A stretch of DNA of 64,000 nt from Neptunomonas qingdaonensis. Lineage in GTDB: Bacteria; Pseudomonadota; Gammaproteobacteria; Pseudomonadales; Balneatricaceae. The stretch lies in the NCBI RefSeq assembly GCF_900113275.1, contig NZ_FOOU01000001.1, forward strand, positions 496,001 to 560,000, read 5' to 3'. This document shows, in pieces, positions 49,444-57,820 of this stretch (positions within the stretch are counted from its first letter, which is position 1; every line of letters begins with the position of its first letter). Made by a program: the position numbers and the translations under genes. The notes below the pieces were generated by a model. It searched no databases. It saw only the letters and a program-made list of their open reading frames with translations, and had not been told where the DNA came from.

Positions 49444-50360
49444 ACAGATAATGGTTGTGGATCGAAGGTACATGACAAGGAAGAACATTGCTCTGCAAAG
49501 CTCAATGATTCTATTTGAATGGTGACATGTGAAATTTTAAACTGATGACGAATCAGCTCTTTAATTTCTTCGAGTAATTCAAATGAATTGTCATCGGGCT
49601 GATTGATAACAAGATGTACACTCAGAGAATTTTCAGTGGTAGACATAGCCCATATATGCAAGTCATGAATTTGTTGAACGTGGGGATGGGCAATTAACGC
49701 ATCACTAACAGATTCAGGGTTAATGTCATCAGGCACACCTTCAAATAAAAGGTGAGTGGAACGCTTAAATAATGACCATGTACTCAAGACCACAACCGTT
49801 GCGACAATTAAACTCATCATTGGATCTAACCAAGAGAGTGGCCAAAAGATATATAGAATGCCAGAAATAACCACAGCCAGTGATACCAACGCATCAGCGG
49901 CCATATGCAAGAATGCCCCCCTAATATTTAAATCAGACTGACTACCTTTTATAAAGAGAGCTGCAGTAATAGCATTAATTATTACACCGACACTGGCCAC
50001 CCAAATGATGGTTTCAGGTTGCGCATTATTGACTTGATCCAATCGGGAGATAGCCTCCCAGGCCAATGCCCCCATTGCCAATAGTAAAATCGCTGCATTA
50101 AAAAAACTTGCCAGAATAGATGCTTTTTTCCAGGCAAAAGTATGACGCTGATTGGCTTTGATATTGCCCATAGCCACCGCTATCCACGCCAACAACAAAC
50201 CAGCAACATCTCCCACGTTATGCGCAGCATCGGCCAGTAACGCGAGAGAATTAATGTGCCATCCGAATGAAAGTTCTAGCAAAACATAGCCAATATTCAG
50301 AGCGATACCTATGCCGAACAATCGACCATAGTTAGTGGTGTGAGTATGTTGATGAGTCAT
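49413..50360 (-). CDS. Cation diffusion facilitator (CzcD/ZitB-like metal exporter)
   Basis: The 315-residue protein has six TM helices and exports divalent metals such as Zn2+ in exchange for protons. Metal-site motifs are visible in TM2 (LLADAAHNVGDV) and TM5 (HMAADALVSLA). A cytoplasmic ferredoxin-like domain starts near VSDALIAHPHVQQIHDLHIW. The last nine residues or so are encoded by the 29-bp tandem repeat, so the natural C-terminus may have been altered by the insertion. It is the last gene of a likely arsR-led operon. Confidence 0.9.
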   Translation of the reverse strand: MTHQHTHTTNYGRLFGIGIALNIGYVLLELSFGWHINSLALLADAAHNVGDVAGLLLAWIAVAMGNIKANQRHTFAWKKASILASFFNAAILLLAMGALAWEAISRLDQVNNAQPETIIWVASVGVIINAITAALFIKGSQSDLNIRGAFLHMAADALVSLAVVISGILYIFWPLSWLDPMMSLIVATVVVLSTWSLFKRSTHLLFEGVPDDINPESVSDALIAHPHVQQIHDLHIWAMSTTENSLSVHLVINQPDDNSFELLEEIKELIRHQFKISHVTIQIESLSFAEQCSSLSCTFDPQPLSVNSGDSLLNS

Positions 50361-50399
50361 ATCGTGTCACTCTGTATTATGCGCGAATTAATGAGAAAT

Positions 50400-50639
50400 T
50401 TACTCCTGCCCTAACCATTCTTTGACTTGGGATACCTGGGGTACGGATCCGGAATGAATCAGTTTTTCATCGATCACTACCGCAGGTGTGCTCATCACGC
50501 CATAACCCATAATAACTTCGGGATTGGTCTCTTTTGTTACGTTTACATCGATTTCTAATGCTTGAGCTGTTTCGGAAATTATTTCCGCTGTCTTTATGCA
50601 CTTCGCACAACCGCTACCCAGTACTTGTATGTTTTTCAT
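50400..50639 (-). CDS. Small thioredoxin-fold redox protein
   Basis: The 79-residue protein resembles the TM0996/MTH895 group of glutaredoxin-like proteins. The active CxxC is Cys11-Cys14 in GSGCAKC, and the cis-Pro is in MSTPAVVID. It lies 11 bp downstream of the ArsP-like permease gene, a pairing that is common in these families. It may reduce or hand over a thiol-bound metalloid to the permease; that role is inferred. Confidence 0.88.
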   Translation of the reverse strand: MKNIQVLGSGCAKCIKTAEIISETAQALEIDVNVTKETNPEVIMGYGVMSTPAVVIDEKLIHSGSVPQVSQVKEWLGQE

Positions 50640-50650
50640 AGTTTTATCCT

Positions 50651-51649
50651 TTATAGAAATGGAGTGAAGAAATTAAACAGCCAACCGACTAAGGTAAAAG
50701 CAACCAAAAGTAATGCAAACAGTGTTGCTAATAGCTTCCACTGCATCACTTGTTTGAGCAAAATGAATTCAGGAAAACTGGCAGCTACTGTACTCATACA
50801 AAACGCTAATGTTGTGCCAATAGGTAAGCCGTTAACGATGAGGCTCTCCATGACGGGAATTACACCCGTTGCATTAGAGTAAAGCGGTATTCCAAGCAGT
50901 ACCGCCGCAGGCACAGACCACCATTGGCCGTCTCCTAAATGTTCCTGTATCCAACCGTCGGGGACAAAACCGTGCAAAGCGGCGCCCAAACCAACACCAA
51001 TAATCACCCACTTCCAGACTCGGCCAAAAATCTCAAAAGATTCAGTTTTTGCGAATTGGTGGCGCTCCTTAATGGAAAGTTTTTTAGGTTTAGCTACATC
51101 CTTGGTCGATTCGTTCGTTTGAGCCTGTCCTTTCTCCAGGGCTTTTGCAGCAAAAGATTGCAACCACCTCTCGGCTTTAATCGCATCAAGAAATAAGCCT
51201 CCCAGAATTCCGACAGACATGCCGATCACTACGTAGAGTACGGTAAACTTCCAGCCCAATAAGCTCATCAGTAAGAGCACAGCCACTTCATTAATCAGTG
51301 GAGAGGTGATCAAGAATGCCATTGTGATACCCACGGGAATACCCGCTGAGGTAAAACCCAGAAAGATAGGGATACTGGAACAGGAGCAAAACGGGGTAAT
51401 AGCTCCAAAGCTTGATCCCATCAAATAGCCTACCCCACGATGCTTGCGCGCTAGATAGTCACGTACCGTTTCTACATTCAGTGAGGCCCGCATCAGCGCT
51501 ATCACGTAAATCATAACAAGCAGTAGTACAAATATTTTACTGACATCCTCAATAAAAAAATGTACCGCATCTCCCAACTTGGTTTCTGCTGATAACTCTA
51601 GAATGGTATAGGTAAACCAACTCGCAAAATCACTAAAAATCCCTAACAT
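50651..51649 (-). CDS. ArsP/DUF318-type permease
   Basis: From the ATG at 51649 the product has 332 residues with about eight TM segments and the family motif TPFCSCSSIPIFLGF (Cys pair in the first membrane half), plus PLYSNATGVIPVMESL in the second half. Related permeases export trivalent organoarsenicals. The longer reading frame from 51715 adds 22 residues without hydrophobic character; AAAGGA before 51649 and alignment with the hydrophobic start favour the shorter form. It is co-directional with acr3 and the thioredoxin-like gene. Confidence 0.82.
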   Translation of the reverse strand: MLGIFSDFASWFTYTILELSAETKLGDAVHFFIEDVSKIFVLLLVMIYVIALMRASLNVETVRDYLARKHRGVGYLMGSSFGAITPFCSCSSIPIFLGFTSAGIPVGITMAFLITSPLINEVAVLLLMSLLGWKFTVLYVVIGMSVGILGGLFLDAIKAERWLQSFAAKALEKGQAQTNESTKDVAKPKKLSIKERHQFAKTESFEIFGRVWKWVIIGVGLGAALHGFVPDGWIQEHLGDGQWWSVPAAVLLGIPLYSNATGVIPVMESLIVNGLPIGTTLAFCMSTVAASFPEFILLKQVMQWKLLATLFALLLVAFTLVGWLFNFFTPFL

Positions 51650-51764
51650 GACGTAAAGTCCTTTATTAACGCTGACATTATTCGCACTCCATCTCTTCGA
51701 ATACACGCTGTGCATTTCGGGCTGTTTTCATACGAACTCCTTGTAGATCAGATGGCATTTCAGG

Positions 51765-52790
51765 CTATTTATTCAAAGCGAACCAATGCTGCGTTTTATT
51801 CGCAAAGTAAACGAGAGAGAGCATCACAGGCACTTCAACTAATACGCCAACAACTGTGGCTAACGCGGCGCCAGAATGTAGGCCAAACAGCGATATAGCG
51901 ACAGCAACGGCGAGTTCAAAAAAGTTGGACGTAGCGATCATGCAGGCAGGAGCCGCGATGTTATAAGGCAGTTTCAATACTTTGGCTGCAGCGTAGGCTA
52001 TGGCAAAAATCCCATAGGTCTGAATTAACAATGGAATGGCTATCAACATAATAATCAGTGGTTGCTCCAGAATTCTCAGTGCCTGAAAGCCAAACAAAAG
52101 AATAATGGTGCCTAACAAGCCCACAATAGACCAAGGCTTTGCACTGGATAGAAATGAAGTAATGTGTTCTCCGTCATTATTTTTCTCAAGATAATGACGG
52201 GTAATTACTCCAGCAATCAAGGGTAAAAGAACGTAGAGAATCACTGATATCAACAAGGTTTCCCATGGGACAGTGATATCACTAACGCCCAGTAGAAAAG
52301 CGGTGATCGGAGCAAAAGCAAAAATCATGATGATGTCATTTACGGACACTTGTACCAGTGTGTAGTTAGCGTCACCTTTAGTCAGTTGACTCCATACAAA
52401 TACCATCGCCGTACAAGGGGCAACACCCAGCAAAATCATGCCTGCTATATATTCACTCGCTGATGCGGGATCAACATAATCAATAAATAGTACTTTGAAA
52501 AACAACCATCCTAACGCCGCCATCGTAAAGGGTTTTATCAGCCAGTTTATAATCAGCGTAAGGACAAGCCCGCGCGGTTTCTTCCCGACATCTCTTATCT
52601 TGGAAAAATCTATTTGAACCATCATTGGATATATCATTACCCAAATGAGAACGGCAACAACCAGATTTACATGGGCGACTTCCAGTTTGGCAATGATAGA
52701 AAATATGTCTGGTATCCAATAGCCGAGGAGAACACCCGTTGCTATGCACAGAGCAACCCATACGGAGAGGTAGCGTTCAAAAATACCCAT
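51765..52790 (-). CDS. acr3: Arsenite efflux permease, Acr3 family
   Basis: This is a ten-TM secondary transporter that expels arsenite. The 341-residue form starts at 52790 behind AAAGGAAATCAAC; an in-frame start 8 codons upstream has no such site. The conserved catalytic Cys is in [12 protein letters not shown]. Other Acr3 marks are [15 protein letters not shown] and [17 protein letters not shown]. It follows arsR and has its own copy of the palindromic operator in the gap. Confidence 0.93.
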   Translation of the reverse strand: MGIFERYLSVWVALCIATGVLLGYWIPDIFSIIAKLEVAHVNLVVAVLIWVMIYPMMVQIDFSKIRDVGKKPRGLVLTLIINWLIKPFTMAALGWLFFKVLFIDYVDPASASEYIAGMILLGVAPCTAMVFVWSQLTKGDANYTLVQVSVNDIIMIFAFAPITAFLLGVSDITVPWETLLISVILYVLLPLIAGVITRHYLEKNNDGEHITSFLSSAKPWSIVGLLGTIILLFGFQALRILEQPLIIMLIAIPLLIQTYGIFAIAYAAAKVLKLPYNIAAPACMIATSNFFELAVAVAISLFGLHSGAALATVVGVLVEVPVMLSLVYFANKTQHWFALNK

Positions 52791-52815
52791 GTTGATTTCC
52801 TTTGTTAAAACCAAA

Positions 52816-52835
52816 ACATATGAATTTTCATATGT
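52816..52835. promoter_or_regulatory. ArsR-type operator before acr3
   Basis: This is a perfect palindrome with 9-bp arms (ACATATGAA and TTCATATGT) around a TT centre, in the gap between arsR and acr3. Its core, TATGAATTTTCATA, is repeated before arsR. It is predicted to be the binding site of the ArsR repressor and would allow acr3 to be induced separately. Confidence 0.7.
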
Positions 52836-52851
52836 GTATAGCTAAATATAT

Positions 52852-53196
52852 TTAACAGCAAGCCGCCATTCTTTCAGGACGACCACCCATATCGCTTAAT
52901 TTCGATAGACTTTCCTTAAGAAAAACGGTGTTACTTAACGTCGTTTCAGTGATGATTTTTTTGCTCCACTCAGGCAGATCAGGATTAATGCGATAAAAAA
53001 TCCATTTTCCCTGACGACGATCCATCAGTAGCCCGCACTGACGTAATTGAGCGAGGTGCCTGGAAACCTTAGGTTGGATTTCTTGCAGGGCTTCCGTTAG
53101 CTCACACACACATAGCTCATTTTCATGCTCAATAAGAAGCACGCATTTCAGTCGAGTCTCGTCAGCTAGGCATTTGTAAAACTGTACTGGATTCAT
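52852..53196 (-). CDS. arsR: ArsR-family metalloid-responsive repressor
   Basis: The 114-residue winged-helix repressor has the arsenite-sensing cysteines Cys29 and Cys31 in ELCVCEL, just before the recognition helix (KVSRHLAQLRQCGLLMDRR). The third Cys found in the E. coli R773 protein is absent, but the C-terminus ends AACC and may supply ligands. It heads the acr3-permease-thioredoxin-CDF gene set and should be released from DNA by As(III). Confidence 0.93.
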   Translation of the reverse strand: MNPVQFYKCLADETRLKCVLLIEHENELCVCELTEALQEIQPKVSRHLAQLRQCGLLMDRRQGKWIFYRINPDLPEWSKKIITETTLSNTVFLKESLSKLSDMGGRPERMAACC

Positions 53197-53242
53197 AACG
53201 AGGCCTTCATGATCGCTAAAGTAAACATATAAGCAATATTAT

Positions 53243-53262
53243 ATATATGAATTTTCATACAT
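53243..53262. promoter_or_regulatory. ArsR-type operator before arsR
   Basis: The core TATGAATTTTCATA (53246-53259) is identical to the core of the site before acr3, with outer arms matching except at one base pair. It lies about 50 bp upstream of the arsR start, in a very AT-rich promoter region, so it probably mediates autoregulation. Confidence 0.65.
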
Positions 53263-53300
53263 GTAAATATAATGTGTCTATTTTTTAAAAAAGTTTCTAC

Positions 53301-53732
53301 TCAATTTTTGCCGTGTGCAAGCACCCACCGGGAAGCAAGTGTTCCTAGCACAAAAGCAGCAAAAGTAATGAGGATATCCAGATTGGCGAAGCTCAGTGAG
53401 GTAATCAGTGGGCCTGGGCAGTAACCTGCAAGTCCCCATCCGATACCGAAGATGATGCCGCCGATGACGATCCGTTTATCAACCTCGAGCTTCGAGGGAA
53501 TACGAAAAAATTCGGCCAGCAGCGGACGCTGACGTTTCAGAATAAACGGTGTGGCGATTGCATTAACAGCCAGGCCGCCAGCCATTACAAAGGCCAGGGT
53601 TGGATCCCAGTTTCCAAAGATATCCAGAAAGTTCAGGACTTTAGCCGGGTCGATCATTTGGGATACGCCAAGTCCTAAACCAAACAGCGTTCCGGCAGCG
53701 AGTGTGGCTAACAGACGAATTAGGTTAGACAT
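53301..53732 (-). CDS. YeeE/YedE half-transporter, second half
   Basis: The 143-residue membrane protein corresponds to the C-terminal half of YeeE/YedE (TsuA-type) sulfur transporters. It has the repeat signature FGIGWGLAGYCPGP, whose Cys matches the conserved thiosulfate-pathway Cys of the family. The start at 53732 overlaps the stop of the upstream half gene by one base (TAATG), so the two are translated together. Split YeeE genes next to an ETHE1-like hydrolase occur in BigR-type sulfide detoxification operons. Confidence 0.88.
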   Translation of the reverse strand: MSNLIRLLATLAAGTLFGLGLGVSQMIDPAKVLNFLDIFGNWDPTLAFVMAGGLAVNAIATPFILKRQRPLLAEFFRIPSKLEVDKRIVIGGIIFGIGWGLAGYCPGPLITSLSFANLDILITFAAFVLGTLASRWVLAHGKN

Positions 53733-54175
53733 TACACCGCTCCCGATAGGTGGCGAACGATATAGACAGTCACAATCGCACTTCCCATAAAGCAGAGGGT
53801 GGCGATTAAGGAGCGCGGGCTGCGCCTTGCCAGACCACAAATACCGTGGCCGCTGGTGCAGCCTGTACCAATTTGAGTACCGATCCCGACCAGAAGGCCG
53901 CCGGTGATGAGGAGCGGCGTATCAGCCACTGCCTGGATATGGTTAACCCCGACCCCTAGCCCTAACCATTGATAGATGAAGCCGCCGAGTATTAACCCCA
54001 GCACGAATACCAGTCGCCAACTCATGCTGTCTTTCTCTTCGGGATAGATGATGCCGCCAGCGATGCCTGATATTCCGGCTATGCGTCCTTGAGCCAATAG
54101 CAGGAAGGCCGCTGCCAGACCAATCAGCGCACCGCCCAGTAAGGCTGACATAGGAGTGAAATTGATAATTGTCAT
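53732..54175 (-). CDS. YeeE/YedE half-transporter, first half
   Basis: The 147-residue membrane protein matches the N-terminal half of YeeE/YedE proteins. Key motif: VGIGTQIGTGCTSGHGICG with the conserved Cys. It begins at 54175 behind ACAGG; the longer open frame to 54295 adds a non-conserved stretch. With the overlapping second-half gene it should form a complete sulfur-compound channel in the inner membrane. The preceding sulP stop is 126 bp upstream of its start. Confidence 0.88.
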   Translation of the reverse strand: MTIINFTPMSALLGGALIGLAAAFLLLAQGRIAGISGIAGGIIYPEEKDSMSWRLVFVLGLILGGFIYQWLGLGVGVNHIQAVADTPLLITGGLLVGIGTQIGTGCTSGHGICGLARRSPRSLIATLCFMGSAIVTVYIVRHLSGAV

Positions 54176-54301
54176 AACATATACCTGTTGAGAAATAGCG
54201 CTTTTCAAGACTCGCCAATTATTAATAGTTAGTTTAAAAATGCAGGCTGGAATCCTGCTTCTGAGCAAGTGTTGACCCTGATTTAAAGCCACCACATACC
54301 G

Positions 54302-56047
54302 CTACGGATTTTCAACAGATTCAGCTGCTGTAAGATAACTGTCTTTTTTCAGTGTTTTGCAGGCATCATAGGTACTCATAAATACCCTGCCGTTTAATTG
54401 TTGAGGGAAATCAACGGCTTTAAGTCTGTCCATTACCGGGCCTTTTACCTCGGCCAGATGCAGTGCTATACCCGCGTCTCGTAGCCGCTGAGAAATCACT
54501 TCGAGGCTGTCGAGCGCTGAGGTGTCGATATGATTGACGGCCTGACAGCTCAGAATGAGGTGCTGCATCTGGGGGTGCAGGGCGGTCAGTTCTGATATCC
54601 GGTCTTCCAGATAGCGAGAATTAGGGAAATAGAGACTTTCATCAATGCGCAGAATTAAAATACGGGGATCAGTTTCAACCTGATGGCGTTCAACATTACG
54701 AAAATGCTCAGTGCCTGCTATACGTCCGATCACTGCACTGTGTGGAAGGCTGGTACGATAAAGATGCAACGCCAGGGATAATCCGACGCCTGCCATAATA
54801 CCTGCCTCTACGCCCTGCAGCAGCGTAATGAGGATAGTGACCAATATTGCTGAAAAGTCGGTGCGGGAGTATCGCCAGGTATGTGTGATCGCATGCAGAT
54901 CGATTAACGATAGCACGGCCACAATGATGGTGGCGGCTAGCGTTGCGATGGGCAGGTTACTCAGCAGTGGGGTAAACCAGAGAATCACGGCCATTATGCC
55001 CAACGCTGTCATGGCGCCTGCGGCTGGCGTTTGTGCGCCCGCATCGAAGTTGACGACTGAACGCGAGAAGCCGCCGGTTACCGGCATGCCGGCACTGAAA
55101 GCTGCACCCAGATTGGCACTTCCCAAGCCAATAAGTTCCTGATTTGGGTCGATCCGCTGACGACGTTTAGCGGCCAGTGTTTGGCCTACCGATACCGATT
55201 CAACAAAACCAACAATGCTGATCAGCAATGCGCCGACAGCGAGTTGGCTCCATAGCGCGGTATCAAAACCAGGTAGCGTCAGGGGTGGCATACCCGCAGG
55301 GATTTGACCGACCACGGCAAGACCCGCGTCTGCCAGCGCGAAATGCCCGCAGATCCATGTGGTCACTATCACTGCAATGATGGGTGCGAGGCGTCCTAAC
55401 CCTGATGCTAAACCCGCAGGGATGCCTAACCCGGATAGCATCGGTTTGAGCCACCAGCGTGCCGCATAAAGAAATATGAGAGTACCTGTGCCCATGGCCA
55501 GTGTAATAAGGTGCACGTTTGGAATTTGTTGTACAAGATCAGAGAAGAGTGACAGCACGTTGTGGCCGCTGGCAGATACACCTAGCAGATGCTTGAGTTG
55601 GCTGAATGCTATGATGACTGCTGAGGCCGTAATAAAACCTGAGATAACCGGATGACTTAGAAAGTTGGCGAGAAACCCCAGCCGTAGCAGCCCCATCAGC
55701 GTTAGCATGGCTCCTGAAAGGAAGGTCAGTAGCAATACGCTGGTGATATATTCGGAACTGCCAGGTAATGCGATGGCTCCGGCCGTTGCGCCGGTCATCA
55801 GTGCAATTACAGCCACAGGTCCTACCGATAATGTGCGGCTGGTACCAAAAACGGCATACAAGATTAGCGGCGCTATGCTGGCGTATAGTCCTACCTCAGG
55901 TGGAAGACCTGCCAGCATGGCATAGGCCAGCGACTGAGGAATCAGCATCACGGTAACAATTACTGCTGCCAGCAGATCCTGATTAAATGTGGTCAGGCAG
56001 TAGCTTGGTAACCATTCGAGTATGGGAAAAAATCGTTTGATATTCAC
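54302..56047 (-). CDS. SulP-family anion permease with STAS domain
   Basis: The 581-residue protein of the SLC26/SulP type has an N-terminal membrane domain of 10-14 helices (signature LIPQSLAYAMLAGLPPEVGLYASI) and a C-terminal STAS domain (about 440-560, with VNHIDTSALDSLEVISQRL). It probably moves sulfate, sulfite or bicarbonate. Sitting between the YeeE pair and the persulfide-dioxygenase-like gene, it may export sulfite or sulfate produced by sulfide oxidation. The substrate is inferred from context. Confidence 0.9.
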   Translation of the reverse strand: MNIKRFFPILEWLPSYCLTTFNQDLLAAVIVTVMLIPQSLAYAMLAGLPPEVGLYASIAPLILYAVFGTSRTLSVGPVAVIALMTGATAGAIALPGSSEYITSVLLLTFLSGAMLTLMGLLRLGFLANFLSHPVISGFITASAVIIAFSQLKHLLGVSASGHNVLSLFSDLVQQIPNVHLITLAMGTGTLIFLYAARWWLKPMLSGLGIPAGLASGLGRLAPIIAVIVTTWICGHFALADAGLAVVGQIPAGMPPLTLPGFDTALWSQLAVGALLISIVGFVESVSVGQTLAAKRRQRIDPNQELIGLGSANLGAAFSAGMPVTGGFSRSVVNFDAGAQTPAAGAMTALGIMAVILWFTPLLSNLPIATLAATIIVAVLSLIDLHAITHTWRYSRTDFSAILVTILITLLQGVEAGIMAGVGLSLALHLYRTSLPHSAVIGRIAGTEHFRNVERHQVETDPRILILRIDESLYFPNSRYLEDRISELTALHPQMQHLILSCQAVNHIDTSALDSLEVISQRLRDAGIALHLAEVKGPVMDRLKAVDFPQQLNGRVFMSTYDACKTLKKDSYLTAAESVENP

Positions 56048-56083
56048 TCTGATCCTTGGCTTCGCTCGTTTGCACCTCAGGGA

Positions 56084-56971
56084 TTAAAACAAATTAATAG
56101 GTACTTTCAGGTAGATCTGGCCGTTATCTTCGGGCGATGGCATTTCTCCGCCACGCATGTTTACCTGAACCGCCGGTAGAATCAGCGCGGGCATGCCCAG
56201 GGTGGCGTCGCGTTCAGTGCGCATGCGCACAAATTCTTCTTCGCTGATGCCTTCGTGGACATGTACGTTGTGTTTGCGCTGTTCAAGTACCGATGTTTGA
56301 TTGACGAAATGTTCCCGGCCGGGTGCTTTGTAATCATGACAGAGGAACAGGCGAGTGCTATCGGGCAAGCTAAGGACCTTTTGAATGGAGTGATACAATG
56401 TTTTGGCGTCACCGCCCGGAAAGTCACAGCGAGCAGTGCCGTAATCCGGCATAAACAAGGTGTCACCGACAAAGGCTGTATCACCAATCACATAGGTAAG
56501 GCAGGCGGGAGTATGTCCTGGCGTATGCATTACATAGCCTTCTAGTTGACCAATACTGAACTTGTCACCCTCTGCAAAGAGTCGGTCAAACTGGCTGCCG
56601 TCACGAGCAAACTCCTTACCCGCGTTAAACGCTTTACCAAAGGTGTCCTGTACGATCACAATATTTTTACCGATTGCGGTTTTACCACCCAGTTGCGCCT
56701 GCAGATAAGGTGCCGCTGAGAGATGGTCGGCATGCACGTGGGTCTCCAGAATCCACTCAACGTGAAGTTGTTCGCTCTGAATATAATGAATGATCTGGTT
56801 AGCGGAACGCACATCAGTGCCGCCACTGGCATAGTCAAAATCCAGTACTGAGTCGATGATCGCACAGCTAGTTGATTGAGGGTCACGGATCACATAGCTA
56901 AAGGTGTTAGTCGGCTCGTCAAAGAAGGCCGTGACGCGCGGGGAAGCTGTCGTTTCTTGCTTATTAGCCAC
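56084..56971 (-). CDS. Metallo-beta-lactamase-fold hydrolase, persulfide dioxygenase-like
   Basis: The 295-residue enzyme has the MBL motif THVHADH (His78, His80, Asp82, His83), TPGHT, VGDTLFMPDYGTARCDFPGGD and FLCHDY. The DYGTARCDFPGG segment is typical of the ETHE1/Blh group that oxidises glutathione persulfide to sulfite. With YeeE-type transporters downstream it resembles the BigR-controlled hydrogen-sulfide detoxification operons. The palindrome 57166-57181 is upstream. Activity is predicted from family membership. Confidence 0.9.
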   Translation of the reverse strand: MANKQETTASPRVTAFFDEPTNTFSYVIRDPQSTSCAIIDSVLDFDYASGGTDVRSANQIIHYIQSEQLHVEWILETHVHADHLSAAPYLQAQLGGKTAIGKNIVIVQDTFGKAFNAGKEFARDGSQFDRLFAEGDKFSIGQLEGYVMHTPGHTPACLTYVIGDTAFVGDTLFMPDYGTARCDFPGGDAKTLYHSIQKVLSLPDSTRLFLCHDYKAPGREHFVNQTSVLEQRKHNVHVHEGISEEEFVRMRTERDATLGMPALILPAVQVNMRGGEMPSPEDNGQIYLKVPINLF

Positions 56972-57062
56972 GGCTAATCTCCTGTTTCATCACTGTAAAG
57001 GTAGTTAAATGCAGTGTTTTATAGGGTTCTGCATTGATACCGCTGTCATAAAGAATATACCG

Positions 57063-57167
57063 CTATCCCTCGTTCAGGATAGATAGACCCAGTAGTTCAC
57101 AGTTACGCTTGTAGAATTCGGGTGCCATTTTGGCAAATGCCATAAATTCGGTACAGCCCCTTTGCAT
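57063..57167 (-). CDS. Possible leader peptide or small protein
   Basis: A 34-codon open frame (two Cys, basic centre EFYKRNCELLGL) lies between the operator and the hydrolase gene. A second ATG at 57143 would give 26 residues with AGGGG upstream, though the spacing is long. The first ATG overlaps the palindrome. It is the only substantial coding potential I see in the 268-bp gap 56972-57239. It could be real, a remnant of a lost gene, or chance. Confidence 0.25.
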   Translation of the reverse strand: MQRGCTEFMAFAKMAPEFYKRNCELLGLSILNEG

Positions 57168-57181
57168 TAGTTATATCTAAT
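57166..57181. promoter_or_regulatory. Palindromic operator before the hydrolase gene
   Basis: ATTAGTTATATCTAAT differs at one base from the perfect palindrome at 57620-57635. It overlaps a likely -10 region (TATAAC on the minus strand) for the hydrolase operon. A shared repressor, perhaps of the ArsR/BigR sulfur-sensing type and encoded outside the window, is inferred. Confidence 0.55.
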
Positions 57182-57239
57182 TTAACACATATATAAATTT
57201 ATAGAATAATAATATAACTGTAAGTGCTATAAATTTTTT

Positions 57240-57551
57240 CTATGACACCTGAAGCATCTGGTTTACTGCCTCAACGGGATCGCTGATATCGGTGAGTAGC
57301 GCTTGAATTCCCTTTTTCTTCAGTCGCTGAGGTAGGCCTCTACCCATGCCAGCCGTAATCAGAACATCGATGTCATCTAACGGGTGTTCGGCATGCGGAT
57401 CGCTTTCCCGAAAACTTTGCTCTTTGGGTAGCTCTAACAATTGTGTAGTGAGGATCTGGTTATCTTTAACAGTGAATATCCAGAATTTTCGACAGGCGCC
57501 TGCATGTTCAGTGACAGTTTTGCGATTCTGACTGGTAACGGCAATTTTCAT
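57240..57551 (-). CDS. NifX/NafY-type dinitrogenase cofactor-binding family protein
   Basis: The 103-residue soluble protein belongs to the dinitrogenase iron-molybdenum cofactor family (IAVTSQNRKTVTEHAGACRKFWIF; VLITAGMGRGLPQRLKKKGIQ). No nif genes are present, so it is one of the many stand-alone members, which may bind iron-sulfur or molybdenum clusters or act in sulfur metabolism. The start at 57551 is supported by GAGAGG; a further 15 codons upstream are open but unlike the family. The palindrome 57620-57635 precedes it. Confidence 0.85.
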   Translation of the reverse strand: MKIAVTSQNRKTVTEHAGACRKFWIFTVKDNQILTTQLLELPKEQSFRESDPHAEHPLDDIDVLITAGMGRGLPQRLKKKGIQALLTDISDPVEAVNQMLQVS

Positions 57552-57619
57552 GATCTGGCCTCTCTTCAAAGGTTGAATGTTTTTGTCCAACAACACATGG
57601 CCTATTATAACTCTGTTAA

Positions 57620-57635
57620 ATTAGATATATCTAAT
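57620..57635. promoter_or_regulatory. Perfect 16-bp palindrome before the NifX-like gene
   Basis: ATTAGATATATCTAAT is a perfect palindrome about 70 bp upstream of the NifX-like start and is almost the same as the element before the hydrolase. The two genes therefore probably belong to one regulon. The rest of 57552-57874, between this gene and ureA, holds the divergent ureA control region and no other gene. Confidence 0.6.
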
Positions 57636-57672
57636 GTTTTAAAGGCTAAAAAGAAGGATAGGTAATCTATCG

Positions 57673-57729
57673 TGCACTATTTTTGTGCACCGGTTTTCTC
57701 TGATGCTTATGGTGCTTCAATTTAGTGCG
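57673..57729 (+). promoter_or_regulatory. Two NtrC-like sites upstream of ureA
   Basis: TGCAC-N7-GTGCA at 57673-57689 is a good match to the NtrC consensus. A weaker copy, TGCTT-N7-GTGCG, lies at 57713-57729, exactly 40 bp (close to four helical turns) further on. They are about 75-130 bp upstream of the sigma-54 promoter, where NtrC enhancers usually lie. Confidence 0.6.
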
Positions 57730-57804
57730 CCTTAAGTCATAGCCTGTTTTTGAGATACGCCGCAACTACCTGCAACACACCTCAATTCTGTATTTGTTTC
57801 CTTC

Positions 57805-57820
57805 TGGTACATAACTTGCT
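57805..57820 (+). promoter_or_regulatory. Sigma-54 type promoter of ureA
   Basis: TGGTACATAACTTGCT has the RpoN -24/-12 layout (GG, 10 bp, GC) with a close match to both elements. The predicted start of transcription is about 57832, leaving a leader of some 43 nt with the ribosome site AGGAGGGGAG before the ureA ATG. Confidence 0.75.

Noticed and set aside
57240-57551. Nitrogen-fixation gene cluster suggested by the NifX-like protein
   Set aside because: No other nif gene is in the window, and this family has many members outside nitrogenase systems.
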